Below, piece after piece: positions 54,296 through 64,000 of a DNA stretch of 64,000 nt (position 1 is its first letter; every line of letters starts with the position of its first letter). The stretch spans positions 9,982,001 through 10,046,000 of the forward strand of contig OY294070.1 in the NCBI GenBank assembly GCA_958510875.1. Direction: 5' to 3'. The notes under the pieces were generated by a model, which saw only the letters and a program-made list of their open reading frames with translations, did not search any database and was not told the origin of the DNA. The translations under genes were made by a program, and so were the position numbers. This stretch comes from Endomychus coccineus (taxonomy: Eukaryota > Arthropoda > Insecta > Coleoptera > Endomychidae).

Positions 54296-54960
54296 TCAAA
54301 ATCGTGATCAGCGACCCAAAAATTCCCTTGATGAATTTAAAATATAAAAATAATATATTATTAACTAAACTCTTACTGAGTTTTTATTGCCCCACGTTTT
54401 GGTGACAATTGTTAAGATACTCTCTACCGAGTTTTGATTGCCCCACGTTGGGCGCCAATTATTAACTAAACTCTACTGAATTTTAATTGCCCCACGTTGT
54501 GGTGACAATTGTTAAGTAAACTCTACTGAGTTTAGATTGTCCCTCCCTATGTTGGGCAATTTAATATATGAGACTCTTATTTATATTAGTTAATTTCTAT
54601 TTGTTATCTGATTTCTTCCTCCGGCTAGCTCTTATTCCTTTCCATATTATATCATTCAATCAGAGTTTAATAAATAAAAATTAAAATAAGAGCTAGCCGG
54701 AGGAATATTAAATTGCCCAACATAGGGAAAATCTAAACTCAGTAGAGTGTACTTAACAATTGTCACCACAACGTGGGGCAATCAAAACTCAGTAGAACTA
54801 AGCTAATAATTTATTGCCAAAATACTCTACAATGGTGCAAAAATGGCCAATTTGATCGATTTTCCACCCCCAGAATTAATTTCAAGTAAATCTGACGTCA
54901 AAATCGTGATCAGCGACCCAAAAAAACCCTCTTGGTGCATTTGAAATTAGAAATTACCCT
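54296..54960. repeat. fold-back structure with internal ~60-bp satellite units
   Basis: Three to four units of ATTGCCCCACGTTGTGGTGACAATTGTTAAGTAAACTCTACTGAGTTTT type lie at 54360-54560. Two more lie in inverted orientation at 54703-54810. They are separated by a stem TTCCTCCGGCTAGCTCTTA (54616-54634) against its inverse (54687-54705). Outside, the same CAAGTAAATCTGACGTCAAAATCGTGATCAGCGACCC block occurs in direct orientation at 54285-54320 and 54883-54920. It looks like a non-autonomous element with subterminal repeats. Confidence 0.65.
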
Positions 54961-55370
54961 TTTGGGAAGGGAGGGAGACCCCTTGCTTTACATGTTATGA
55001 ATGATCCTGATAACCCCACGAATCGAATCCCACAACAATTTTTCGATTCTGACCTACATGTCTTTTTTATCTCATTGCCTGGATTAAAGAAATTGCCTCG
55101 ATAAAAACCTTGACACTAGGTGCAAATATATAAGAATCACATGCTTTTCAAGATACAACAACTCCGAAAAGAGGTTCGTGCAATAAGAAAGTCAAAATTT
55201 GAGGTGGCTGTGGCTTGGAAACCCCTGACAATACACGATTCGGCCTGGGAGAGCTATTGTACATTGAACGTTTCTCCACCAATATGCATTAGTGCCAAGG
55301 TGTATTCATGCAGGTCCACCATACCGCTCTAGCTCCTAGACTATTACGACATGAACACGAAAACATCGGA
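54961..55370. other. no recognised feature
   Basis: Non-coding. The plus-strand frame at 55120-55332 is unmatched. Confidence 0.4.
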
Positions 55371-55373
55371 AAG

Positions 55374-55615
55374 CAGTTAAAGAACTCATGTCTTTGGTCG
55401 GTTGCGGTTCGGTATAGTATCGGTGATTGGAGGATTGGATAATATATCATTGTAAAACATCATACATTATGGAGCTCTGACCCCTCCCTAAGACTGCACA
55501 AGTTGGGAAAAGACACCACAATAGCAAATAGTTAGCTTACGCGAATTTGGAAAGCGGTTAAAAAACTCATGTTTTTAGTCGGTTGTGGTTCGGTATCATT
55601 GTAAATCATCATACA
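55374..55615 (+). repeat. repeat Z (two partial units), shared with 62.46-62.65 kb
   Basis: The pattern GTTAAA-AACTCATGTTTTTAGTCGGTTGTGGTTCGGTAT occurs at 55374 and 55558, and in the related block at 62556-62650. In between, AGTTGGGAAAAGACACCACAATAGCAAATAGTTAGCTTACGCGAA matches 62498-62540. Confidence 0.7.
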
Positions 55616-55697
55616 TAATAAAGATTCTTAACCCAGTATGAATTATATATAAAAATTCTCGGGAAATGGGTCACATTAACACTCTGTTTTAAATTTT

Positions 55698-55739
55698 GTC
55701 TTTACGTACGTTTCGGTCTCACGACCATCATCAGAAGAT
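55698..55739 (-). ncRNA. hammerhead ribozyme (PLE-alpha copy 3, minus arm)
   Basis: The core CTGATGA, extra T, stem II GGTC-GTGA-GACC, GAAA and stem III ACG-TA-CGT are intact. Stem I is ATCTT/AAGAC, one terminal mismatch compared with GTCTT. Likely foldable. Confidence 0.8.
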
Positions 55740-56102
55740 TTATTATGTCTGAAACTTGATTACTTAAAACTAATTGTATTACACAAAGCGTACAAATTGC
55801 ACCAATTTCAATTAAAATGCCCACGTCGCCGAAACGAACAGAAACACGATTAAACGAAATTGTAAACCTCAATGCTATAGTAAAATTATCAAAAATCCAC
55901 TGCTAAGAAGATTTCTTATAAAAGCATATTCATGTCAACACAGTAAGTGATCGACTGAGACGAGAAAATAAAATTTAATTTCTAAGTATACACTTTCAAA
56001 CCAGATGTTAGATTTACGAGCTAATAGAAAAAGGTTTTGTCGTGACAGGAGGTATACTTGACATTTAATTAGTTTTAAGTAATCGTGTTTTAGACATAAT
56101 AA

Positions 56103-56144
56103 GTCTTCTGATGATGATCGTTAGACCGAAACGTACGTAAAGAC
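56103..56144 (+). ncRNA. hammerhead ribozyme, stem II weakened (PLE-alpha copy 3, plus arm)
   Basis: Stem I GTCTT/AAGAC, core CTGATGA (56108-56114), GAAA and stem III ACG-TA-CGT are intact. Stem II is GATC-GTTA-GACC, with an A-C mismatch and a changed loop. Activity is doubtful. Confidence 0.75.
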
Positions 56145-56196
56145 AAAATTTGAAACAGAGTGTTGATGTGACCTATTTCCCGAGAGTTTTTATATA

Positions 56197-58526
56197 CAGG
56201 GTGTCCTCGAACTGCGTGGCTAAAATAAAACCGAAGATTCTTTGATTCGAAAAAAATTTGATGAGCCTTTTTACTTTTGCCTCAAGTGTCTTGTTTAGCC
56301 GGTAGAGGGCTTCAAAGTTGCAAAAATTATTTTGTTTTTTCGGTATAACTTGAGAACGTGATGGAGGACTTTTACAATATTTGGCAGGTGAGTTACTGTC
56401 AATAATAGCCGTTTTTGAGAGCGGAGCATAGAGCCTTAGAGACCATAGAAATGGCTCAAACTTGAGAATGTAACGGGAAAAGTGTCCAGAACTTTTTTTT
56501 GGTAGATGTAATTCACTCTATATTTTTTATGTAGATAGCTTATCTAATTTGAAAACTTTTCTTATCCCTAGAAAATTTTGATAAAATCAACGGATTGGCT
56601 TGAAAAGAATAATTTTCGAGTCTCTGCAATTTTGGCTTACTAATTTTACTTGATTAAAATACCTTAGTTGCCTTTGCTTTTCTAATGTCATTTTAGCATT
56701 TGGAGAATTTATTCTCAAAACTGTCAGTTTTTACTTTGCTTTCCGTAAAAATTTTATGAAATTATGGCTCAAAATTTCACTAACACTGAAATGGTTAATA
56801 TCTCGGTGAAACACGAATAATAAAAACAATAGAAATGGGGAAACGATGTGATTATTTTGGAAAAACAAATGCTAAATTAAAAGAAACAACAAAACTTTTT
56901 GGGAAATCGCTAAGGCATCAATTGTTCGAAATGTTGCCCATTTTCCTGAATACACAAATTAATTCGTTTCAAGAAATTGGATTGAACTCTGGCTAGTACT
57001 TCAGGATTATTCTTCAATAAATCCGCTTCATGATTAATTCGTTGCAATAATTCCTCTCGTGTGTTAACTGGAGCTGCATAAACTTTCGACTTCAAAGCGC
57101 CCCATAGAAAGAACTCGCAGGGCGTCAAATCAGGGGAGCGGGCCGGCCAGTTCACTGGTGCATCGTGTCCTCTACCTATCCAGCGATCTGGATATTCCGC
57201 ATTCAAATGTCGCCTCACAGCTAATGTGAAATGAGGAGGTGCACCATCATGGATGAACCAGGCCACGACGAATGTGTAAGGGCAAGTCTTCCAACAGTTC
57301 AAGTAGCCTTTGTTCCAAAAAGTGCAAGTAGTTCTCCCCGTTCAATCGATCGGGTATAACGGTAGGGCCAATAATAAAGTTATCCACAATTCCAACCCAA
57401 ACATTGATTTTAGTTTGATTCTGAAAATATGTAACTTCCGTTTCATGAGGATTTTCATCAGCATACAAATGTTCATTATGGAGGTTAAAAAGACCACATC
57501 TCGTGAAAGTATCTTCGTCCGTGAACAGAATTCTTCTACAAAAATTGGGGTTTGCGTTTTGTCTTTGAACAATAAGCCGACAGAAATCTAGCCGATGACC
57601 TGGATCCATGGGCAATAAGTCTTGAACTGTTTTAATATGATAGGGATACAACAGTTCTTCTTTCAGTACATTATGAACTAATGATTTTGAGGCTCCAATA
57701 CGAAGTCCCAAACGTAGTGTGCTTATCCCAGGTTCAGTTTCAACCGCTTCCAGTATCGCTTCTTCGAGCTTCAACGTCCTTCTTGTCCGTCTGCGTCCAG
57801 TTTCTCTGCGATTTGCTTCAAATTTGCCAGTTTCGCGAAGGTTTGCCGATTTGGAAATCTGCGATGCGGATATCTTTCCCTTCTCCGGCCATTGCAATGA
57901 CAAAGTCCATAAATCAATAACATATCAACCATTTCAGTGTTAGTGAAATTTTGTGCCATAATTTTATAAAATTTTTACGGAAAGCAAAGTAAAAACTGAC
58001 AGTTTTGAGAAAAAATTCTTCAAATGCCAAAATGACATTAGAAAAGCAAAGGCAACTAAGGTATTTTAATCAAGTAAAATTAGTAAGCCAAAATTGCAGA
58101 GACTCGAAAATTAATTTTTTCAAGCTAATCCGTTGATTTTATCAAAATTTTCTAAGAGTAAGAAATGTTTTCAAATTAGATAAGCTATCTACATAAAAAA
58201 TATCGAGTGAATTACATTGACCACAAAAAAGTTCTGGACACTTTTCCCGTTACATCCTCAAGTTTGAGCCATTTCTGTGGTCTCTAAGGCTCTGTGCTCC
58301 CCTCTCAAAAATGGCCATTATTGACAGTAACTCACCTGCTAAATATTGTAAAAGTTCTTCATCACGTTCTCAAGTTATACCGAAAAAACAAAATTATTTT
58401 TGCAATTTTGAAGCCCTCTACCGGGTAAACAAGACACTTGAGGCAAAAGTAAAAAAGCTCATCAACTTTTTTTCGAATCAAAGAATCTTCGGTTTTATTT
58501 TGGCCACGCAGTTCGAGGACACCCTG
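56197..58526 (-). mobile_element. long-TIR DDE transposon, copy D
   Basis: 2330 bp, TA on both sides (56195-56196 and 58527-58528). TIRs are 56197-56796 and 57927-58526, 600 bp each. Transposase on the minus strand. Confidence 0.95.
56910..57959 (-). pseudogene. DDE transposase of copy D, with third Asp changed to Glu
   Basis: Start ATG at 57959 (MAQNFTNTEMVDMLLIYGLC). The first frame change follows RQTFAKL, giving the core frame 57903-57247 with RRTLKLEEAILEAVE, ILFTDEDTFTRCG (first Asp) and LNGENYLHFLEQR. The second change precedes WFIHDGAPPHF (second Asp). In the last block the sequence is WPARSPDLTPCEFFLWG: the presumed third catalytic Asp is Glu, unlike copies A-C. Ends EQLMP-stop at 56910. 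Frameshifts are shared with the other copies. Confidence 0.85.
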
Positions 58527-58544
58527 TATAAATCATCATACATA

Positions 58545-59740
58545 TGCAGCGTTCAAATTTTTTGTCTAACACGTGCTTTCTCATTTGAATTTCTAATTAT
58601 GCCAATTATTGATTAACATAAATAATTACGATAATACGATCACACGTGTGCGTAATTTATATTTGTCCTAAATAATTATCATCCCATGAACGTATAAAAC
58701 AGGAAGTCTACATAAAGAATTTTTTATTCTAGTGAAGTAGTGTTCGTTTAAAAAAAAAGAAATATAGGTATTATGCCCATTTTTGTTGCCTAAATATATC
58801 CGAGATATGCTTTTATAGAGCCACGTACCAGGATGGAAAATTAAAACATAAGCGTTTCTAATGAGCGCACATTTAGAGCTGTTAATAGACTTTCCGAAAA
58901 AAGTTATCTTATTAAAGATCGGTGAATATTAATTGATTGAATAACAATTTTGTCGATGTGCAACGTCCGAGGAATAATATATTTGAACGTTAAGTAGTTT
59001 ACCTTTTACAAACTTGCAGAACTGAGTTTAATGAAATTAATATTCAACCAGTAAAGATTTATGATTATAAACTTCAAGTAGTTCAACTCAATACAATCAA
59101 AAAAAATTGGCAAAACCGTGTTTTCAACTCACTCTGTATATGGAAATAACTCCGCAAGGAGGCCGCAAATTGACAAACATTATATTATTATTAAAGTTAC
59201 TTTTTGGCTGCTGAAAATTGTGACACGAGGAATCTAAAATTTTCAAAAATCACGTTGTCATAGTCCATCAAGTAGGCTGAGTCACGCTCATCACAACACA
59301 GTAAAGCTCATCGTCGATGGTAAGGAACTGGGACGTGCGCGTAAAATTTCATGTTTATCCGGAATTCAGATGAATTAATATTCAGCGTATGACATAACTA
59401 GTAGGAAAGGAAGTCATATAGATGGCGCTTTGAATATTTATCGAAAATATGGTGAAATAACAGCTATTCGATGTTTAAGCTATTTCCTTCTTCGTATAAC
59501 CGATGCCTCTCCTGCCAATAATAAACAAATTCCTATCGAACAACTGATCTTCATTTGTCAGCATGTCACGTGGATCGTAAATACCTGCTTACACTGAGCC
59601 TAAGTGTATACAAACAGAAGGAACGAAACGTGATTTCTACTTCGAAATTGTAGGTTATTACCTACTGCATTGATTAATATTAATCAATGCCTACTGGAAG
59701 AGTCGATTATTCTGTGGTATGCAAGAGAAGATGGCCCAAT
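58545..59740. other. no recognised feature
   Basis: AT-rich non-coding DNA with no readable domain or repeat. Confidence 0.4.
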
Positions 59741-59908
59741 GACAATATTTTCAATATATTTCGGCGATAAATGGTAGCCCTTCATCAGATCTTGACGTTG
59801 TTTTACAAACAATTCTGCATATAGTAGATAATCTTGACAATTCTTGGTTTCAGGATCGATTCCGCGTCACACTATCACGACTTGATGCCCACGTTTCGCC
59901 AACCATTA

Positions 59909-60484
59909 TAGATGGCATCTTCAGGGCAGGCTTGAGGCTTGAACTAAAGCTGATTCTTCTGGTTACTATAGCGGTATTTATTGTGCGAACAAATCATCAC
60001 CCTACCTACTTCAATGCCTTTATGCCGGTGGTTAACCTCGTTGTGGTACCTGACCCTGCCGTTGTGTGCTCATGTGCGGAGTGGAATTTTCGAGGATGGG
60101 TTTCCAAATGTTGGAAATATAATATCCTGAGTCATGGTGTAAATTATTTGGATCTTTAGCATATCGCTTCAAGAATTTTTCGCTGATAGAAGTTTGGGGC
60201 TCGGACTAGGACTTTAGTATTTTCAAACAGGATTTATGTACCGCAAGTCCAGATCTACTAGTGTAACGAAGTCTTGTACAACGCTCATGTTCTTTCACAC
60301 AGGTATCTACTGTACGAACTGTTTCACCATTGTATATTTACCGTAAGAACAGTGAATGCTACAAACACCTTCTAAATGAAGAGGAAGAAGGGGATCTTTA
60401 ATAGGTTTGTGAAACTGAAGAGGTAGTTTTGGAAGTGTGGAAAAACAAGTAGAAATATTACGCTTCTTAAGGATTTTGGAAATT
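59909..60484 (-). pseudogene. PLE-gamma GIY-YIG and 3' region (second copy)
   Basis: Near-identical to 53716-54290, including the nuclease block GETV.TVDT.VKEHERCTRLRYTSRSGLAVHKSC on the minus strand and the distal TTCAGGGCAGGCTTGAGGCTT. It carries a small frame difference near 60160. Confidence 0.7.
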
Positions 60485-60727
60485 CGATCTGCTATATTCT
60501 CAATATATGGCAGTGTGTAGGAATCAGCGGATAGGCAGCGGTTCTCTTCTTCTGTTCCTTAGGTAAAACTGGTACAGATCGCAATGTGGGGATCACTTCC
60601 ATATATGTTCCTGTGGATAGGTAGCGGTTCGTTTCTTTTTTTTTTTTAGAAAAAGACTGGTAGAGATCGCCATGTGGTGATCAGTGGATAGGCCATGTGG
60701 GGAATCCTGGCAGGATCGCCATGTGGG

Positions 60728-61039
60728 GATCAGCTCTTAACGACTGGGGACGGTCACACAATTACACTACTTATAACAATTAATTATTATAAATCATTAT
60801 TGTTAAGTCATCCCTCTTCCATGATGAGTATTGTTACGTGATGCTTTTATATTTATCATGATCAATTGTTATAAGTAGTGTAATTGTGTGGAGTACTACA
60901 TTAAGTCATAATGACATCGCTCTCCAAGTTCGGTAAATACAAATCCTTTTGTAACGTAAGTGTTTCAATACCTGTGCCCTGAGGACTACCGATCCCGATC
61001 AGCTTATGGCAAACCGTTCCCAGTCGTTAAGAGCTGATC
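60728..61039. repeat. nested inverted repeats within PLE-gamma
   Basis: The outer pair GATCAGCTCTTAACGACTGGG (60728-60753) and its inverse (61014-61039) match over 26 bp with one mismatch. The inner pair CACACAATTACACTACTTATAACAATT (60755-60781) and its inverse (60864-60890) are a perfect 27 bp, placed asymmetrically. It may be a small MITE or a rearranged fold-back. AGGATCGCCATGTGGGGATCAG-type words are repeated just outside at 60590-60735. Confidence 0.7.
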
Positions 61040-61109
61040 TTCACTAGTGGATAGAGGGGGGGTGTGGCTCAGGTTGATTTGAAACTTTAGGCGAAGGGTG
61101 TTTTTCTTA

Positions 61110-61620
61110 ATGTTATAATGGGAATTTATTTCTCAATAAGACAGATGAAATGTGTTTTAATGCTGATTGTAAGGATTTGGATAAAATGACAGCTGTGTGG
61201 ACCAATGACTTTAACGGATTGCTTTTGGGCAGGGTGGTAGAGGGAAAGACCATTGAGGTATCTATCAATATGAGTGGGTTTTCGATACACAGAATGTCCC
61301 AAAGTATCATTCTATCGACTAACTAATACATCTAGGAACGGAAGTGAACCCTTCGATTCAATTTCCATGGTGAACGGATATTGTCATTTAAGGAATTTAA
61401 ATGATTGAGGAAGGGAACAAGATTCTCGCGAGCATGTTGCGAAATAACCAAAGTGTCGCCGACATATCTAAACCAACATTTAGGCTTGAGAACAGATTAG
61501 TCAATACCGTCTTCCTCAAAAGTATACATGAAGATATTAGCTATGACCGGAGAAAGTGGGGAACCCATGGCAGCTTCCGAGGACTGTTCGTTAAACTTGC
61601 CAACTTATTCCAATTTATAC
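61110..61620 (-). pseudogene. PLE-gamma reverse transcriptase remnant
   Basis: The minus strand reads EAAMGSPLSPVIANIFMYTFEEDGID, stop, then KPKCWFRYVGDTLVI and LNDNIRSPWKLN, then the frame 61310-61113. AAMGSPLSPVIANIFME.FE..AL and FRYVDDTLVIW are PLE RT motifs; here the catalytic YVDD is YVGD. Upstream coding is lost. Dead. Confidence 0.75.
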
Positions 61621-61689
61621 TGCACTCCAATATTTTCTTCCTCTTAGTGCTTGGGTTTTATCAACTAAAGAGAAATTCCTCTTGGGATG

Positions 61690-62655
61690 CTCGATTGTAA
61701 ATATAAAACTTGAAGCAAACCGAAGAGAGCTTCAACTTTTTACATGTTATAATATTATCGATTTACGTTTGGATGACGTGCATTTGTTATGCCCGATACT
61801 AATAAAATGAAAGGTAGTCGAGTTATTCGCGAAAAATTGTAGGAAAACATGCTTATTTCACCATAAAATATACACCTTCAACCAAAAATAACCCAATAAC
61901 GATGGGCGTTACAACATTAGTGTAGAGAACATGTTTTGCTCAGGATACATTTCTGCTGTCATTTCGATTTCCACCCCCAGGAGAAAAGGGTACTCAGGGA
62001 CCTAGTCAAAATCAATTTTGGTGTATCCCTTGAATCTTCTCAGTTTCATAAGAATCGTTGGCGTTTAAAACAATTCCGTCTTTTACTGGACTATAATAAG
62101 CAAACATGAGGCATCAATGAGGAGATCTCACTTGAATACTAGGACTGCAAATACAAATTTTGACATTCCCTCTGTACATAAGGAAAATTAATGGAGTGAA
62201 GGTATATGAGATGATTCACTATTACCAAAATATTGACTTTCGGAACTGAGCTGGAATTACTAGTAAGATAATTGTATCGGTGTGAGAAAAAATCCAGCTC
62301 AAGAGTTCACTTTGGGCAGATCGTGCATATGCCTCAACCTTGAGTCCATCGACCAATCATATTCGGCCAAATAAATTCGTTTTTAGGAATATTTGCGTTC
62401 GTCATTGCGAATACGCTGCAATCTACAATGACTGAACAGAGCTACAAGCCTACAAGTCGCCCGTTGGAGGCTTTACCCCATCCCTAAAACTGTGTAAGTT
62501 GGGAGAAGACACCACGATAGCAAATAGTTAGCTTACGCGAATGCGAAACAATTGGAAAGCGGTTAAAAAACGCATGTTAGTCGGTTGTGGTTCGGTATAG
62601 TATCGGTGATTGGGGTTACTAATACTATTATCATTATAAATCATCATACATATGT
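61690..62655 (+). repeat. second set of repeats X, Y, Z
   Basis: X (61700-61805), Y (62270-62345) and Z (62465-62650) occur in the same order and orientation as at 53155, 53465 and 55374. The spacing differs and the PLE-gamma block lies before, rather than between, them. This suggests an old dispersed duplication or parts of one unrecognised element. Confidence 0.55.
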
Positions 62656-64000
62656 CGTGCAAACAAATGAACTCAATATAATTGAATTTCAGATTTTCTG
62701 TCAATTATTACATAGTTTCGGAAAGTTCAAATGTGAGGAAACCGTGACAGCTACCGAGGACTGCTCGTAAATTTTCCACCTAATTGCAATTCTCACTGCA
62801 CGACTACATTTTTTTCCTCCTTTTAGCCCTTGGGTTTTATCAACAAAAGAGAAATTCCACCTAGGCTGCTTAAGATCCGTTTGAGCAGTAAGTAATGGTG
62901 AAAATGCACCTCTTTTCGATAAGTTACATTTTATTTGATAATTTGTTGGAATATATTGACAAACCCATTACGACGAAGCTCCCTCTGCCGGTAAGAAAGA
63001 TATCATAATAAACGTAGCCAAGCGTAAACAAATGTTCTGTATAGAACGTTGACACAAACAATGCAGTCTGAACCACCCACGCGTCTCCAACAAATCTGGA
63101 TCAAATCGCTGCCCCGTCGTAATCGCTAATCGTCGTGGCCTACCTAGAGAACAAGAACAAGTAAACGCTTAGGAGAGCGGTATAATAATATCGACGTTCG
63201 CTTAGCTGTTTAGGAGATCAACATGGACATGAATGAATTCGCTTGTGTCTGCAGTACACATATAATTCGCATACCATACAATGCTTTAACGTTCCGCTCC
63301 ATACGCAGGGTCATATACTGGTTCACAGATTAGCTAACATACCATTAAACTCAGTTAATTTTTTCTCGAACTAATCCGCTACAAAAATGATTATAATACC
63401 TATACACGTAGTGAATAAAATATTAAAGCAACTTACGAAATATATCATAAAAGAAAGAAACATGAATTTAAGTGCACATTCTCAAAAAATATCTTAATTC
63501 CTAAAAAATTCTAACGTAGCCGTTAAAACTTCGAATAACTTATACTTTCACATAAATAACTCCGGAAGCAAAATGGGTTTCAAGGAGAAATGATTCTACT
63601 GCTGCTTACATACGACAGGTGGGAAGAAACTTCAGCTTTCGAAATAATATTTATGAATTTTTCAGTTCAGTCTACCACCCCCACCCCCCACCTCATCACT
63701 TACAAAGCCCGTCTCTCGTGAGAAACGTTCTCCATGAATCACAATAACAGTTCAAATAAATCTCAGTTTGCAAGTGATTTGATAAAGAACAAAATTCAAT
63801 ATTATTGTTCATATTTTTATGGCGCAATGAAAACTCTGACTGGCCGCCCGGAGTAGTTCCCCTTTTGCCCCACCGTAGCTCCGGCACTGGTAATACCAAA
63901 TTATATGTACACCTGAAGAAGTCACAGAGACACCGCCACCATGTGATGAAACATTTCTTTTAGTTTCTTCTGGAAATTCAGTGTAGTGTTTATTTGTAAT
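62656..64000. other. no recognised feature
   Basis: Non-coding. 63000-63200 is less AT-rich (GTCGTAATCGCTAATCGTCGTGG) but without a usable frame. A C-rich run lies at 63674-63692. The minus-strand frame at 63696-63899 is unmatched. Confidence 0.4.

Larger units (their letters stand above)
55602..58544. mobile_element. PLE-alpha copy 3 (ends only, inverted), with DDE copy D inserted at its edge
   Basis: The 16-mer TAAATCATCATACATA lies at 55602-55617 and 58529-58544. Inside, 55618-56196 is two PLE-alpha 3' ends in head-to-head orientation (GATTCTTAACCCAGTATGAATT at left, CCCGAGAGTTTTTAT at right), with no coding sequence left. DDE copy D follows at 56197-58526. The PLE target duplication therefore spans both, showing that copy D inserted into the PLE end later. 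Confidence 0.85.
59740..61620 (-). mobile_element. PLE-gamma, degraded, RT plus GIY-YIG, carrying a fold-back insert
   Basis: In minus-strand order: RT pieces at 61620-61110, a fold-back insert at 60728-61039, the GIY-YIG and 3' region at 60484-59909, and then hammerhead-like cores (CTGAAGA at 59917-59923 region with GAAA near 59898, and CTGATGA at 59782-59788 with GAAA at 59759-59762). Confidence 0.65.

Noticed and set aside
1..64000. tRNA or rRNA genes
   Set aside because: No cloverleaf with A and B boxes and no rRNA-like conserved segment was noticed on either strand by reading; a tRNA scan would settle it.

Overview
The window is nuclear DNA of an animal, almost certainly an insect. It is AT-rich, has no bacterial gene layout, and is packed with insect-type transposable elements: mariner, Tc1/mariner relatives with long terminal inverted repeats (TIRs), Penelope-like retroelements (PLEs), non-LTR retrotransposons, a MULE-type element with a FLYWCH zinc finger, and a Crypton. 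I found no convincing host gene, tRNA, rRNA or CRISPR. The species cannot be named from this sequence.

Layout. 0-7.8 kb: mariner fragments, then PLE-alpha copy 1 (3971-6521) with a hammerhead ribozyme, then a small PLE scrap. 8.4-11.1 kb: long-TIR DDE element copy A and an internally deleted mariner. 12.2-14.8 kb: LINE-A split by a second long-TIR DDE element. 15.8-17.7 kb: degraded PLE-delta. 17.8-22.3 kb: LINE-A split by another LINE that carries DDE element copy B. 24-27 kb: a mariner 3' half and a 663-bp tandem duplication. 27.26-29.18 kb: a MULE with an apparently intact two-exon transposase. 29.2-32.2 kb: PLE-alpha copy 2, made of two copies joined in inverted orientation. 33.2-35.2 kb: a Crypton tyrosine-recombinase gene in which a 31-codon piece has expanded into a 93-bp minisatellite. 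35-39 kb: very AT-rich non-coding DNA and a possible LTR. 39.2-42.1 kb: a mariner 5' end split by an RNase H-bearing LINE. 43.4-46.2 kb: a small cysteine-rich ORF and DDE copy C. 46.5-47.7 kb: a full-length broken mariner. 48.8-50.2 kb: PLE-beta, again inverted and with hammerhead-like ends. 50.4-52.7 kb: a fold-back element and a mosaic of LINE, gypsy integrase and PLE scraps. 53-62.7 kb: PLE-gamma fragments, fold-back repeats, a PLE-alpha inverted end pair, DDE copy D and a dispersed duplication. 62.7-64 kb: nothing recognised.

The most striking points are: (1) the Crypton-derived coding minisatellite; (2) seven hammerhead ribozyme folds at PLE ends, including a pair with an apparently compensatory change of the C3-G8 core pair to U-A; (3) three PLE loci with the same head-to-head inverted structure, each flanked by an 11-16 bp target duplication; (4) four copies of one DDE transposon whose 600-bp TIRs contain the transposase start codon and which all share the same two frameshifts; (5) an apparently intact spliced FLYWCH-MULE gene; (6) a 38-bp perfect palindrome set exactly between 10-bp direct repeats.

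Almost every coding region is a transposon remnant. Only the MULE gene reads through without a visible defect.
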